Origin: Streptacidiphilus sp. P02-A3a
GTDB lineage: Bacteria > Actinomycetota > Actinomycetes > Streptomycetales > Streptomycetaceae
DNA length: 64,000 nt
Assembly: GCF_014084105.1 (NCBI RefSeq)
Contig: NZ_CP048289.1
Location: forward strand, 3,977,922 to 4,041,921
Reading direction: 5' to 3'
The notes under the pieces were generated by a model. That model was not told the origin of the DNA and did not search any database. It saw only the letters and a program-made list of their open reading frames with translations. This document shows positions 36,201 to 58,989 of the stretch, piece after piece. Each line of letters opens with the position of its first letter. Position 1 is the stretch's first letter. The position numbers and the translations under genes are program-made.

Positions 36201-39200
36201 CTGGTCACCGTGGCGGATCTGGACTGGGCGGCCTTCGCGCCGGTGTTCACGCTGCACCGGCCGAGCGCACTGATCAGCGAACTTCCGCAGGTCCAGGCCG
36301 CGTTGGCGGAAGCCGAGGCCGACGGCGAGAGCCGGACCGACGGCGGCCGGAGCGCGCTCGGACAGCAGCTCCAGGGCCTGGACCGGGCCGACCAGGACCG
36401 GATCCTGACCGACCTGGTCCGGACCGAGGCGGCGCTCGTCCTCGGCCACCCCTCACCCGACGCGGTGGAGCCAGGACGGGCGTTCAAGGACGTCGGCTTC
36501 GACTCGCTCACCGCCGTCGAACTGCGCAACCGGCTCAAGGAGGCCACCGGCCTCAAGCTCCCGGCCACCCTGGTCTTCGACTACCCGACACCGCTGGCGC
36601 TGGCCGCGCACCTGCGGGCGGGCCTGGTCGGCGAGCAGGCCGGGGCGCTGACCCCGGTCCACGCGTCGGCGACGTCCGAGGAGCCGATCGCGATCGTCGG
36701 GATGAGCTGCCGCCTGCCCGGCGGCGCGGGCACCCTGGACGACTTCTGGACGCTGCTGGCCACCGGTACCGACGCGGTCTCCGGCTTCCCGGTGGACCGC
36801 GGCTGGGACGCCTTCGGCTCGGCCGACGGCGGCGAGCTCGGCTCGTTCGCCCCGGTCGGCGGCTTCGTCTACGACGCGGGCGACTTCGACCCGGCGTTCT
36901 TCGGGATCTCGCCGCGTGAGGCGCTGGCGATGGACCCGCAGCAGCGGCTGCTGCTCGAAGCCTCCTGGGAGGCGCTGGAGCAGGCCGGGATCGACCCGGG
37001 CACGCTGCGCGGCACGGCGGCCGGGGTCTTCGCCGGGGCCTGGTCCTCCGGCTACGGGATGAGCCTGCAGCCGTCCGCCGACTCCGCCGGTACCGAGGGC
37101 TACTTCCTCACCGGCAGCGCCACCAGCGTGATCTCCGGCCGGGTGGCCTACACGCTGGGCCTCGAAGGCCCGGCGGTGACCGTGGACACCGCCTGCTCCT
37201 CCTCGCTGGTCGCCCTGCACCTGGCCTGCCAGTCGCTGCGCTCCGGGGAGTCCTCGCTGGCCCTCGCGGGCGGCGTGACGGTGATGGCGACCCCGGGCGC
37301 GTTCGCCGAGTTCGCCCTGCAGCAGGGGCTGGCCGGGGACGGCCGGTGCAAGTCCTTCGGGGCGGGCGCCGACGGCACCGGCTGGGGCGAGGGCGCCGGG
37401 GTGCTGGTGGTGGAACGGCTCGCCGACGCCCGCCGCAACGGGCACCGGGTACTGGCCGTGGTTGCCGGTAGCGCGGTGAACCAGGACGGCACCTCGAACG
37501 GCCTGACCGCGCCGAACGGACCCTCCCAGCAGCGGGTGATCCGCACCGCGCTGGCCGACGCCGGGCTGACCCCGGCCGACGTGGACGCGGTCGAGGCGCA
37601 CGGTACCGGCACGGTGCTCGGCGACCCGATCGAGGCGCAGGCACTGCTCGCCACCTACGGCCAGGAGCGCACCGGGGACCGGCCGCTGTGGCTGGGCTCG
37701 GTGAAGTCCAACATCGGCCACACCCAGGCCGCCGCCGGGGTCGCCGGGATCATCAAGATGATCCTGGCCATGCGGCACCAGGTGCTCCCGGCCACCCTGC
37801 ACGCGCGGGAGGCCTCCCCGCACGTCGACTGGACCTCGGGTGAGGTGCGGCTGCTCAGCGAGCCGGTGCCGTGGCCGGTGAACGGCCGCCCGCGCCGGGC
37901 CGGGGTGTCCTCCTTCGGCGTCAGCGGCACCAACGCCCACATCATCCTGGAAGAGCCACCGGTGGTTGACGAACCGTCGACCACCGACGACGAGTTCGAC
38001 GCCGAGCCGCCGGCCCCGGCGGTGCTCAACGGCGGACCCGGCGCCTGGCTGGTCTCCGCCAAGACCGCCGCCGCGCTGGCCGGACAGGCGCAGCGGCTGG
38101 CCGGGTTCGGTGTCACGGAGCTGGATCCGGTGGACGTCGGCTGGTCGCTGGCCACCACCCGGGCCGCGTTCGAGCACCGGGCCGTGGTCACCGGCGCCGG
38201 GGCCGAGGACCTGCTGGCCGGACTGACCGCGCTGGCGGCCGGCGAACCCGCCGCCGGGGTGGTCGGCGGCAGCGTCCCGGCCGGGGACCGGCGCACGGTG
38301 TTCGTGTTCCCGGGCCAGGGCTCGCAGTGGGTCGGTATGGGGCGTGAGCTGGCCGCTGCCTCGCCGGTGTTCGCGGCTCGGTTGGCCGAGTGCGGTCGGG
38401 CCCTGTCGGCTTACGTGGACTGGGACCTGGACGAGGTGCTGGCCGGTGCCGAGGGGGCGCCGGGCCTGGACCGGGTCGACGTGGTGCAGCCCGCGCTGTG
38501 GGCGGTCATGGTGTCGCTGGCCGCGCTCTGGTCGGCCGCCGGAGTCAAGCCGGACGCGGTGGTCGGCCACTCGCAGGGCGAGATCGCGGCGGCCGTGGTG
38601 GCCGGGATCCTGTCGCTGGAGGACGCCGCCCGGGTGGTGGCGCTGCGCAGCCAGGCGCTGACCGCGCTGTCCGGACTCGGCGGCATGATCTCCGTGGCCG
38701 AGGCCGCGGAACTCGTCGAGTTCCGACTCGCCGCCTGGGACGACCGGTTGACGGTCGCAGCGGTCAACGGACCGGACGCCACCGTGGTCTCCGGCGACCC
38801 GGAGGCCGTCGCCGAGCTCGCCGCCGCCTGCGAACGCGACGGCGTCCGGGCCCGGATCCTGCCGGTGGACTACGCCTCGCACGGCCCGCAGGTCGACGCG
38901 ATCCGGGCGGAGGTGCTGGCCGCGCTCGCCGGGATCACCCCGGGCACCGCCCGGCTGCCGATGCTCTCCGCGATGACCGGCGAACCGCTCGCCGGACCGG
39001 AGCTGGACGCCGGCTACTGGTACGCGAGCCTGCGCGCGCCGGTCCGGTTCGCCACCGCCGTCGAGGCGCTGAACCGCTCCGGCTACCGGGTGTTCGTCGA
39101 GTCCTCGCCGCACCCGGTGCTGATCGCGGCGATCACCGCCACCCTGGAACAGGCCGCCGACGGCGCCGACCGGACACCGGTGGTGGCCGGGACGCTGCGC

Positions 39201-42194
39201 CGCGAGGACGGCGGCCCGGACCGGATGCTGCGGTCGCTGGCCGAGGTCCACGTGCGGGGCGTCGGGGTGGACTGGACGGCGGTGCTGCCCGCCGGTGAGC
39301 GGGTCGAACTGCCCGGCTACGCCTTCGAGCACCAGCGCTACTGGTCCAAGCTGCAACTGGGCGGCACCGGGGACGTCCGCTCGGCCGGGCTCGGCGCGGT
39401 CGGACACCCGCTGCTCGGCGCGGCGGTGGAACTCGCGGGCGGCGAGGGGGTGGTCCTCACCGGACGGCTGTCGCTGCGCACGCAGCCCTGGCTCGGCGAC
39501 CACGCGGTCGGCGGCACGGTGCTGCTGCCCGGCACCGCGTTCGTGGAGTTCGCGGTGCGGGCCGGATACGAGGTGGGCTGCGCCCATGTGGTCGAACTGA
39601 CCCTGGCGGCGCCGCTGGTGCTGGCGCCCACCGGCGCGGTCCAGGTCCAGGTCGTGGTCGGCGCGCCGGACCAGGACGGACAGCGGAGCGTGGAGGTCTA
39701 CTCGCGCGCCGACGACGCCGACGGCGGCGCCTGGGTCCAGCACGCGGGCGGACGGCTCGCGCCGGACCAGTCGGCCGACCTGGCCGCGCCCGCCGACTTC
39801 CTGATCTGGCCGCCGCAGGACGCCGAAGCCGTCGACGTCTCCAGCCTGTACGAGATCCAGGCCGCGGGCGGGTACGGCTACGGGCCGGTCTTCCGGGGCC
39901 TGCGCGCGGCCTGGCGGCGCGGCGGCGAGGTCTTCGCGGAGATCGCGCTGCCCGAGGACGCCAACGCCGACGCGGCCCGGTTCGGCATCCACCCGGCGCT
40001 GCTGGACTCCTCGCTGCACGCGGCGGGCCTGCTCGCCGAACCCGACGGCGGAGACGCCGCGGGTGGTGACGCCGCCGGGGTGCGGCTGCCGTTCGCCTGG
40101 ACGGGGGTGTCCCTGCAGGCGGCGGGCGCGTCCACGCTGCGGGTCCGGCTGTCCCGGGACAGCGCCGGGGGCCTGGTGCTGGACGCGGCCGACCCCACCG
40201 GCCAGCCGGTGGTCTCGGTCGAGTCGCTGATCCTGCGGCCGGTCGCGGCCGGGGCGCTGGCGTCCGCCGGGAACAGCCTGCGCGACGCGCTGTTCGGCGT
40301 CGAGTGGATCCCGGTGGGCGGCGCGGAACCGCCGTCCGACGACCGGTGGGCGCTGCTCGGCGCGGACCCGCTCGGGATCGGCGCGGCCGGGACGCTGGAC
40401 GTCCACCCGGACCTGGCCGCGCTGGCCGAGGCGGTCGAGGCCGGGGCACCGGTCCCGGACCTGGTCCTGGTCGAGCTCGGCTCCGATCCGGACCTCGGCG
40501 TGGCCGAGGCCTCGCGGCTGATCGCCGCCCGGACCCTGGACCTGGTCCAGCGGTGGCTGACGCTCTCGGCGCTGGCCGAGGCCCGGCTGGTGCTGGTGAC
40601 CCGGGGCGCCGTCGCCGCCCGTACCGGCGAGCCGGTGACCGACCTGGCCGCCGCCTCGGTCTGGGGGCTGATCCGCTCCGCGCAGTCGGAGGAGCCGGGC
40701 CGCCTGGTCCTGGTGGACCTCCCGGCGGACGACGCCGAGCCGACGCTCGGGCAGCTGGCCGCGGCCGTGGCCTCCGGCGAGCCGGAACTGGCGATCCGGC
40801 AGCGGGCCGCCCACGCGCGGCGGCTGACCCGGCCGACCGCCCGGCCCGAGGCCGAGCGGCGGCAGGACCACCCGGTCGGCACCACGCTGATCACCGGCGG
40901 CACCGGGATGCTCGGGGCGCTGGTCTCCCGGCACCTGGCGGCGACCGGTCGGGCCGAGCGGCTGCTGCTGCTCAGCCGCTCCGGACCGGCCGCGGCCGGG
41001 GCCGCGCGGCTGGCCGCCGACTGCGCGGAGGCGGGCGTCGGCGTGCGGATCACCGCCGGTGACGCCGCCGACCGTCCGGCGCTGGCCGCGGTACTCGCGG
41101 GCGGTGAGGGCCCGCTGACCGCGGTGATCCACACCGCCGGGGTGCTGGACGACGGCGTGATCGGCTCGCTGACCGCCGAGCGGATCGACGCGGTGATGCG
41201 GCCCAAGGCCGACGCCGCCTGGAACCTGCACGAGCTGACCCTGGGCGCCGAGTTGGACGCCTTCGTGCTGTTCTCGGCCGGGGCCGCCACCTTCGGCGCC
41301 CCCGGGCAGGGCAACTACGCGGCCGGGAACGCCTTCCTGGACTCGCTGGCCGCGCACCGGCGGGCCGCCGAACTGCCCGCGACCTCGCTGGCCTGGGGCC
41401 TGTGGGCGGACGCCAGCGCGATGACCGGGCACCTCAGCGACGGCGACCGGCAGCGGGCCGGCCGGGGCGGGATGACCGCGCTCACCGCCGAGGACGGCCT
41501 GGCGCTGCTGGACCTGGCCCTGGCCCGGGACGAGGCGCTGCTGGTCCCGGCCCGGATCAATGTGGCCGCGCTGCGCGGCCGGGCCGCCCGGGGCGAGCAA
41601 CTGGCGCCGGTCTGGCGCGCGCTGGCCGGCAATCCGCCGCGGTCGGCGTCCGCCACGAATAGCGCGGACGCGGGCCGGCTGCTGCGGCAGCAGTTGAACG
41701 CGGCGGTCGATTCGGACCGCGACCGGATACTGTTGAACCTGATTCGCACGCATGCGGCGGCCGTTCTCGGACATTCCTCAGCGGAGGCTGTGGGAGCCGG
41801 GCGGGCCTTCAAGGATCTGGGATTCGACTCGCTGACCGCTCTGGAGCTACGTAATCGGTTGAACGCTGCCACCGGGCTCAAACTGCCCGCGACCCTCGCA
41901 TTTGACTACCCGACACCTGCTGTTCTCTCGGATTACCTCAAGCGGGAAGTCAGCGATGACAAGGTCAGCCAGGGCTCGGTGGCTCTGGAAGAAGTCAGCA
42001 AACTCGAAAAGCTAGTCAAGGGAATCGCATTCGGTGATGGTGCACGAACTGCTCTGGCGGCGCGTGTGAAAGCTCTGCTGCTGACATTGGAGAGCGATCA
42101 CGACGCGACGGCCGACGAAACGGCCGACAACGATCTCAAAGCAGCCACAGTCGAGAACATCTTCGATCTTCTCGACAACGAGCTCGCCGACTAA
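22383..42194 (+). CDS. Four-module type I PKS (3x KS-AT-KR-ACP, 1x KS-AT-DH-KR-ACP), gene C
   Basis: A 6603-residue PKS. The ATG at 22383 is preferred over the in-frame TTG at 22377 because AGGGG at 22369-22373 is well spaced for it. Residues 1-33 are a docking helix (LRDYLKQVTTTLRR). KS Cys residues are at 203, 1803, 3379 and 4938. AT Ser residues are at 678, 2264, 3833 and 5397: modules 1, 2 and 4 have YASH (methylmalonyl), while module 3 has GHSVG and HAFH (malonyl). KR Tyr residues are at 1383 (A2-type), 2978 (A1), 4537 (A1) and 6312 (LDD at 6255-6257, B1-type). Module 4 also carries a DH with His 5707 in HxxxGxxxxP and Asp 5875. ACP Ser residues are at 1569, 3148, 4708 and 6483. The last 85 or so residues are a helical docking tail. 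Expected output is two methyl-branched hydroxyl units, one unbranched hydroxyl unit and one methyl-branched alkene unit. Confidence 0.98.
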   Translation: MAAVENEDKLRDYLKQVTTTLRRTRKRLRDRDREPIAIVGMGCRFPGGVREPEDFWNLMLAGTDAISGFPTDRNWDPEGLYAGIGDEASTTRVGGFLYDAADFDPGFFGISPREAITMDPQQRLLLETAWEAIERAGIDPASLKGTATGVFAGAGFGAYGHGLAEEGGSEGYLMIGSLTSVISGRVSYTLGLEGPAVTVDTACSSSLVALHLACQALRSRECSMALSGGVAIMSTPGAFAEFSRQQGLAFDGRCKAFAADADGIGWGEGAGMLVLERLSDAHRNGHRVLAVIAGSAMNQDGASNGLTAPHGPSQQRVIRSALANAGLRADQVDAVEAHGTGTVLGDPIEAQALIATYGQDREGDRPLWLGSVKSNIGHTQTAAGMAGVIKMVLALQHQQLPRTLHADQPSPHVDWSAGDVRLLTEQVAWPATERPRRAGVSAFGVSGTNVHAILEEAPPVPDAVAQAAADADSDDPAAQSAEREQPGAGLPVLTGSVPAWLVSARSTAGLAAQAGRLGEYLQARPELDVAGVAWSLIDTRSVFEHRAVVFGQERAELLSGLSAVAAGQPSAGAVTGVVPGSGRGRTVFVFPGQGSQWVGMGRELAASSPVFAARLAECEGALAPFVDWSLVEVLAGVEGAPGFDRVDVVQPVLWAVMVSLAAVWQAAGVEPDAVVGHSQGEIAAAVVAGILSLEDAAKVVALRSQALTVLSGRGGMLSVAESAAAVERRIARLTAEDGQASVAAVNGPAATVVSGELDALGTLVADCEREGVRARILPVDYASHGPQVDELREEILKLLDGVAPRPARVPMVSALTGELLEGPELDAGYWYASLRATVEFSRAIEVLDRSGHGVFVEASAHPVLTSSISAILEQPADSEEAGRISRPEPIVGGTLRRDDGGPARLLASLAELHVRGVAVDWTAVVPRAPWVELPTYPFQRQRYWPKPIPAAVAVGGGSGSEAEARFWSAVEAGDLDGLSRALSVDGTTLGELVPALASWRQRERDESLTADWRYRVSWAPVRDRNPVVLSGTWLLVVPAALGGGELAAACERALGERGAWVLCVEVAPGEVTRSGLAATISGTLATAADAVVPVAGVLSLLGLDESPLAERPVVPTGVAATLGLVQALGDTGSSAPLWLLTQGAVAIDDGDVLTSPVQAQVWGLGRTAGVEHPARWGGLIDLPPVLDDRAAARLAGALADRSEDQVAIRTGGLLARRLVRATPRRKVDSGWTPRGSVLLTGASGAIGPDLAAWLTDSGAPHAVLASRRGAATPGASTLAALLAEAGSAVTMVACDVADRDALAGLLAWIPTIAPPLSTVIHGAVAVELMALDQADVDQLALALGAKVGGATHLDELTADLDLDAFVLFSSITATWGVGEHGTYAAANAHLDALAQNRRARGLPATSVAWGVWSSGGRFDDSATAAQDPSEPARPQSLVPERLRRQGLRLLDPERALTLLGQVLADDETVLSVADVDWPRFSAVFNAMRSWPLLEEIPEARQLDAGGTGVAVVASGDGAALLERLVGVSAGQRERIVTELVGSHAAAVLGFASAEAVDANRAFREMGFDSLTAVELRGRLNQATGLTLPSTVVFDYPSPVILARQIVNQLMGSQTQSVAESRVVPVSASDPVVIVGMGCRYPGGIDSPEAMWQLLASGGDAIGGFPADRGWDIAGLLDGIPGQALASHTSEGGFVAGAADFDPAFFRISPREALAMDPQQRLLLETSWEALERAGLDPTSLRGSLTGVFAGAAGSGYAAQTGWGADLDGAEGHLLTGNVTSVISGRISYTLGLEGPAVTVDTACSSALVSLHLAAQALRAGECDLALAGGVMVIADPAEFVGFSQQGALALDGRCKAFSADADGMGLSEGAGMIVLERLSDARRNGHTVLATVAGSAINQDGASNGLTAPNGPSQQRVIRAALTNAGIGAADVDAVEAHGTGTRLGDPIEAQALLATYGQERPEGRPLWLGSVKSNIGHAQQASGAAGIIKMVLALQHGLLPATLHADEPTPQVDWTAGDVRLLTDAVDWQANGRPRRAGVSAFGISGTNAHIILEEAPRPTGADAADEAANGGPVELAPVLADAPAWLLSSQSASGLADQARRLAARLAARPELDPVDVGWSLATTRSLFEHRAVITGADRADLLAGLGALAAEEPAAGVVTGTAAGSTGPVVFVFPGQGSQWVGMGRELAAASPVFAARLAECEQALAPYVDWSLTGVLAGAEGAPGFDRVDVVQPVLWAVMVSLAEFWQAAGVTPDAVVGHSQGEIAAAVVAGILSLEDAAKVVALRSRALIALSGRGGMLSLAEAAEAVAARIAPWDGWISVAAVNGPAATVVSGRPEALAELLAACERDGVRARMLPVDYASHGPQVEDIRDEVLSLLASVAPRPGVIAMVSAMTGEFLNGPELDAGYWYASLRATVEFARATDVLGRAGYGVFVEASAHPVLTAAVTDTLEALRQEAESTVREPVVTGTLRRDDGGPVRALASLAEAHAHGVFVDWTAVLPAGQRIELPTYAFQRQRYWPKPAPAAAPGGNGATPAAESAFWAAVEGGDLDSLAQTLAVDGQRLREVLPALAAWRQRERGESTVADWRYRIAWAPVTVPNAATLSGTWLLVTPAGAAAAEQAERSEQALTGHGARVLRVEAAEGETDRQQLADRIRRTLRAENAANAENDENENAANENERGTELAGVLSLLALDDSPLASAPVVPTGLAATMGLVQALGDAGIGAPLWVLTSGAVAAAAGEAPTGQLQAQTWAFGRVVGLEHPDRWGGLIDLPQAWDARTAGRLAALLAGRGEDQAAIRPGGVLGRRLLRAPRPRPGGQWLPGGSVLVTGGTGGVGGHVARWLTGRGAARLVLSSRSGPAASGAVALAAELATAGTAVAVVAGDVGERAQVTGLVRWIGATGPELTSVMHAAGAGLGGPVEGMTAADLADVSQAKAGGAAYLDEATAGLDLDAFVVFSSGAAAWGSGQLSGYAAANAALDALVEDRRARGLAGTSVAWGLWGGGGMGEGPAGAVLQRLGLREMDPEPAIAALAGVLDAGEALVAVSDIDWTRFAPVFTVQRPSPLLADLPDAQRALNDAPDTDGSAKEAGTALGQRLLGLGLPEQNRILGELVRAQAAAVLGHASAEAVPAGRAFKDLGFDSLTAVDLRTRLNTATGLKLPATLVFDYPTPTAVVQFLRTELLGALTGTAPRRAVTPGVDPSEPIAIIGIGCRYPGGAATPESFWELLATGTDAVSAFPTDRGWDADRLYGAAPGAGTSTTRQGGFVYDASGFDAGFFGISPREALAMDPQQRLLLETTWEALERAGIDPVSLRGSQTGVFAGATYSAYGVGLAESTGSEGYLLTGNATSVISGRVSYTLGLEGPAVTVDTACSSSLVALHLAGQALRAGECSLALASGVTVMATPGAFAEFARQQGLAGNGRCKSFGADADGTGWGEGAGVLVLERLSDARRNGHQVLALLRGSAVNQDGASNGLTAPNGPSQQRVIRSALASAGLSAADVDAVEAHGTGTVLGDPIEAQALLATYGQDRPEDQPLWLGSVKSNIGHAQAAAGVAGVIKMVLAMRHDVLPVTLFADEPSPHVDWSAGDVRLLSEPVAWPVRERPRRAGVSAFGVSGTNAHVIVEEAPAAAESAPAERPTALPLLDPAPSAWLVSGQSAAGLAAQAGRLAAHLAAGPRLDPVDVGWSLARSRSVFEHRAVITDDLAPGLAAIAAGTSAAGLVQGTVGAGGAGRVGFVFAGQGAQRAGMGRELYAASPVFAEAFDHACALLEAELGLPVREVVLGEDADDVRATQTLYAQSGLFAVEVGLVAMLAAAGIVPDAVAGHSVGEVAAAHAAGVLTLADASRLVAARARLMQALPEGGAMAAIAATEAELAADLDGDSGLSLAAVNGPSSVVVSGVAERVEALLEVWRGRGRRVRRLRVSHAFHSALMDPVLDELGAVAAEVVHGLPEVAWFGALTGELVNEPGPGYWVEQARRPVRFADAVTAMAAQGVSVFIEIGPDGTLSAMGPSALGDGVEAEFIPLLRADTDASAAVLTALSRAHVRGVELDWSAVLPAGQLVELPTYAFQHQYYWPRPAPVATRGGDGTGTEAEAQFWAAVEHGDLAGLAGALEVDGERPFSEVLPALASWRQRDREESLTAAWRYRVSWTPVPDPAPARLTGTWLLVTANQNPNADGPNAEASPADAPNAEALVAALTGAGARVLRAEAAPGEVDRDSLAARIRQALADADADADAPVTGVLSLLATDETPVADAPAVSAGLAGTLGLVQALADLAIQAPVWVATTGAVATGPGETLTSPVQAQVWGLGRIVGLEHPDYWGGLLDLPSALDERTTARLVAVLAGAVERGEDQLAIRGSGILGRRLLPAAQPRGNGAWTSTGSALVTGGTGAIGGRLAAWLAGRGVPRLVLVSRSGPRASGVAERAARLAAAGTAVAVVACDTADRSQLDALLDWADRGGPALRAVFHASGVAQGAPVIGTTVADLATAALAKSVGAAHLDQLTAERELDAFVVFSSGAAIWGSQFQAAYAAANAYLDALAEHRLARGLPATSVSWGLWGGGGMGEGEGGAQLQRLGLRDMDPDLAIGALAAVLDHDERLVTVADLDWAAFAPVFTLHRPSALISELPQVQAALAEAEADGESRTDGGRSALGQQLQGLDRADQDRILTDLVRTEAALVLGHPSPDAVEPGRAFKDVGFDSLTAVELRNRLKEATGLKLPATLVFDYPTPLALAAHLRAGLVGEQAGALTPVHASATSEEPIAIVGMSCRLPGGAGTLDDFWTLLATGTDAVSGFPVDRGWDAFGSADGGELGSFAPVGGFVYDAGDFDPAFFGISPREALAMDPQQRLLLEASWEALEQAGIDPGTLRGTAAGVFAGAWSSGYGMSLQPSADSAGTEGYFLTGSATSVISGRVAYTLGLEGPAVTVDTACSSSLVALHLACQSLRSGESSLALAGGVTVMATPGAFAEFALQQGLAGDGRCKSFGAGADGTGWGEGAGVLVVERLADARRNGHRVLAVVAGSAVNQDGTSNGLTAPNGPSQQRVIRTALADAGLTPADVDAVEAHGTGTVLGDPIEAQALLATYGQERTGDRPLWLGSVKSNIGHTQAAAGVAGIIKMILAMRHQVLPATLHAREASPHVDWTSGEVRLLSEPVPWPVNGRPRRAGVSSFGVSGTNAHIILEEPPVVDEPSTTDDEFDAEPPAPAVLNGGPGAWLVSAKTAAALAGQAQRLAGFGVTELDPVDVGWSLATTRAAFEHRAVVTGAGAEDLLAGLTALAAGEPAAGVVGGSVPAGDRRTVFVFPGQGSQWVGMGRELAAASPVFAARLAECGRALSAYVDWDLDEVLAGAEGAPGLDRVDVVQPALWAVMVSLAALWSAAGVKPDAVVGHSQGEIAAAVVAGILSLEDAARVVALRSQALTALSGLGGMISVAEAAELVEFRLAAWDDRLTVAAVNGPDATVVSGDPEAVAELAAACERDGVRARILPVDYASHGPQVDAIRAEVLAALAGITPGTARLPMLSAMTGEPLAGPELDAGYWYASLRAPVRFATAVEALNRSGYRVFVESSPHPVLIAAITATLEQAADGADRTPVVAGTLRREDGGPDRMLRSLAEVHVRGVGVDWTAVLPAGERVELPGYAFEHQRYWSKLQLGGTGDVRSAGLGAVGHPLLGAAVELAGGEGVVLTGRLSLRTQPWLGDHAVGGTVLLPGTAFVEFAVRAGYEVGCAHVVELTLAAPLVLAPTGAVQVQVVVGAPDQDGQRSVEVYSRADDADGGAWVQHAGGRLAPDQSADLAAPADFLIWPPQDAEAVDVSSLYEIQAAGGYGYGPVFRGLRAAWRRGGEVFAEIALPEDANADAARFGIHPALLDSSLHAAGLLAEPDGGDAAGGDAAGVRLPFAWTGVSLQAAGASTLRVRLSRDSAGGLVLDAADPTGQPVVSVESLILRPVAAGALASAGNSLRDALFGVEWIPVGGAEPPSDDRWALLGADPLGIGAAGTLDVHPDLAALAEAVEAGAPVPDLVLVELGSDPDLGVAEASRLIAARTLDLVQRWLTLSALAEARLVLVTRGAVAARTGEPVTDLAAASVWGLIRSAQSEEPGRLVLVDLPADDAEPTLGQLAAAVASGEPELAIRQRAAHARRLTRPTARPEAERRQDHPVGTTLITGGTGMLGALVSRHLAATGRAERLLLLSRSGPAAAGAARLAADCAEAGVGVRITAGDAADRPALAAVLAGGEGPLTAVIHTAGVLDDGVIGSLTAERIDAVMRPKADAAWNLHELTLGAELDAFVLFSAGAATFGAPGQGNYAAGNAFLDSLAAHRRAAELPATSLAWGLWADASAMTGHLSDGDRQRAGRGGMTALTAEDGLALLDLALARDEALLVPARINVAALRGRAARGEQLAPVWRALAGNPPRSASATNSADAGRLLRQQLNAAVDSDRDRILLNLIRTHAAAVLGHSSAEAVGAGRAFKDLGFDSLTALELRNRLNAATGLKLPATLAFDYPTPAVLSDYLKREVSDDKVSQGSVALEEVSKLEKLVKGIAFGDGARTALAARVKALLLTLESDHDATADETADNDLKAATVENIFDLLDNELAD
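27901..28081 (+). repeat. KS segment identical to 18120-18300
   Basis: Second copy of the 181-base block, in the C2 KS. Identity crosses a gene boundary, so duplication or conversion acted between proteins as well as within one. Confidence 0.88.
28895..29041 (+). repeat. AT start identical to 43979-44125
   Basis: 147 bases at the start of the C2 AT are identical to D1, about 15.1 kb downstream in another gene. The KS-AT linkers just upstream are unrelated in sequence. Confidence 0.88.
30381..30438 (+). repeat. Asn/Glu low-complexity tract in C2
   Basis: A run of GAGAACG/GCGAACG-like units encodes alternating Glu, Asn, Ala and Asp (ENAANAENDENENAANENE). It sits in a surface-loop position of the KR structural subdomain; the matching loop in B2 and B4 has no such tract. 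It looks like replication-slippage expansion. Confidence 0.85.
34911..34985 (+). repeat. Asn/Pro/Ala-rich tract in C3
   Basis: Repeated AAC-GCC and CCG-AAC codons give NQNPNADGPNAEASPADAPN, in the same linker/KR structural region that is expanded in C2. Other modules lack it. Confidence 0.75.
35088..35114 (+). repeat. GCCGAC hexamer repeat in C3
   Basis: More than four tandem GCC-GAC units encode an Ala-Asp run in the KR structural subdomain, about 100 bases after the Asn/Pro tract. Likely a slippage product with little functional effect. Confidence 0.75.
36661..41940 (+). other. Module C4: KS-AT(YASH)-DH-KR(B1)-ACP
   Basis: KS 36681-37960 (Cys 37194, FGIS class). AT about 38298-39350 (Ser 38571, YASH 38871-38882). 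DH 39405-40270 with His 39501 in HAVGGTVLLP, a YGP motif and catalytic Asp 40005. KR core about 40885-41430 with LDD at 41145-41153 and Tyr 41316 (B1-type). ACP Ser 41829. No ER fits between DH and KR. A B-type hydroxyl followed by dehydration predicts a trans, alpha-methyl trisubstituted alkene. The C-terminal docking tail follows at 41940-42191. Confidence 0.92.
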
Positions 42195-42225
42195 CGAGTG
42201 TCAAGGCCGACGCCGGACCCAGTGC

Positions 42226-42231
42226 GAGGAG
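42226..42231 (+). promoter_or_regulatory. Ribosome binding site of gene D (decides start)
   Basis: GAGGAG lies eight bases before the ATG at 42240. It rules against the in-frame GTG at 42198, which would add 14 residues (including three Pro) unlike a docking helix and would lie 3 nt after the gene C stop. Confidence 0.8.
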
Positions 42232-42239
42232 CGGTTCCC

Positions 42240-58931
<16,692 letters not shown>

Positions 58932-58976
58932 TGCCCTGCGAACTGACGCTCTGTGAACTCGTGCTTGGCAAAACCT

Positions 58977-58981
58977 GGAGG
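58977..58981 (+). promoter_or_regulatory. Ribosome binding site of gene E
   Basis: GGAGG lies eight bases before the ATG at 58990 in the 58-nt gap after gene D, the widest gap in the window. No inverted repeat that would suggest a terminator is apparent there. Confidence 0.8.
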
Positions 58982-58989
58982 TTGTCGTA

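Larger units (their letters stand above)
31986..36660 (+). other. Module C3: KS-AT(HAFH, malonyl)-KR(A1)-ACP
   Basis: KS 32007-33290 (Cys 32517, FGIS class). AT about 33597-34630 is the only malonyl-type AT in the window: GHSVG (Ser 33879), HAFH at 34176-34187 and FAGQGAQ at its start in place of FPGQGSQ. KR with Trp 35967, Gln at -3 and Tyr 35991 (A1 fingerprint). With no alpha-methyl in its own unit, it should give an unbranched 3S-hydroxy unit. ACP Ser 36504. The AT-KR linker and KR structural part contain Asn/Pro/Asp-rich repeats (34911-34985, 35088-35114). Confidence 0.92.

Noticed and set aside
40270-40885. An enoylreductase between DH and KR in C4 (and likewise in D3 and E1)
   Set aside because: The interval is about 610-660 bases, enough only for the KR structural subdomain, and lacks the AAAGGVG nucleotide motif seen in D2.
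42198-42239. GTG at 42198 as the start of gene D
   Set aside because: It leaves only 3 nt after the gene C stop with no ribosome site; ATG 42240 has GAGGAG at good spacing and starts the conserved docking helix.
58932-58989. A terminator or new promoter in the 58-nt gap between genes D and E
   Set aside because: No convincing hairpin or paired -35/-10 boxes; a TTGGCA hexamer alone is not evidence.
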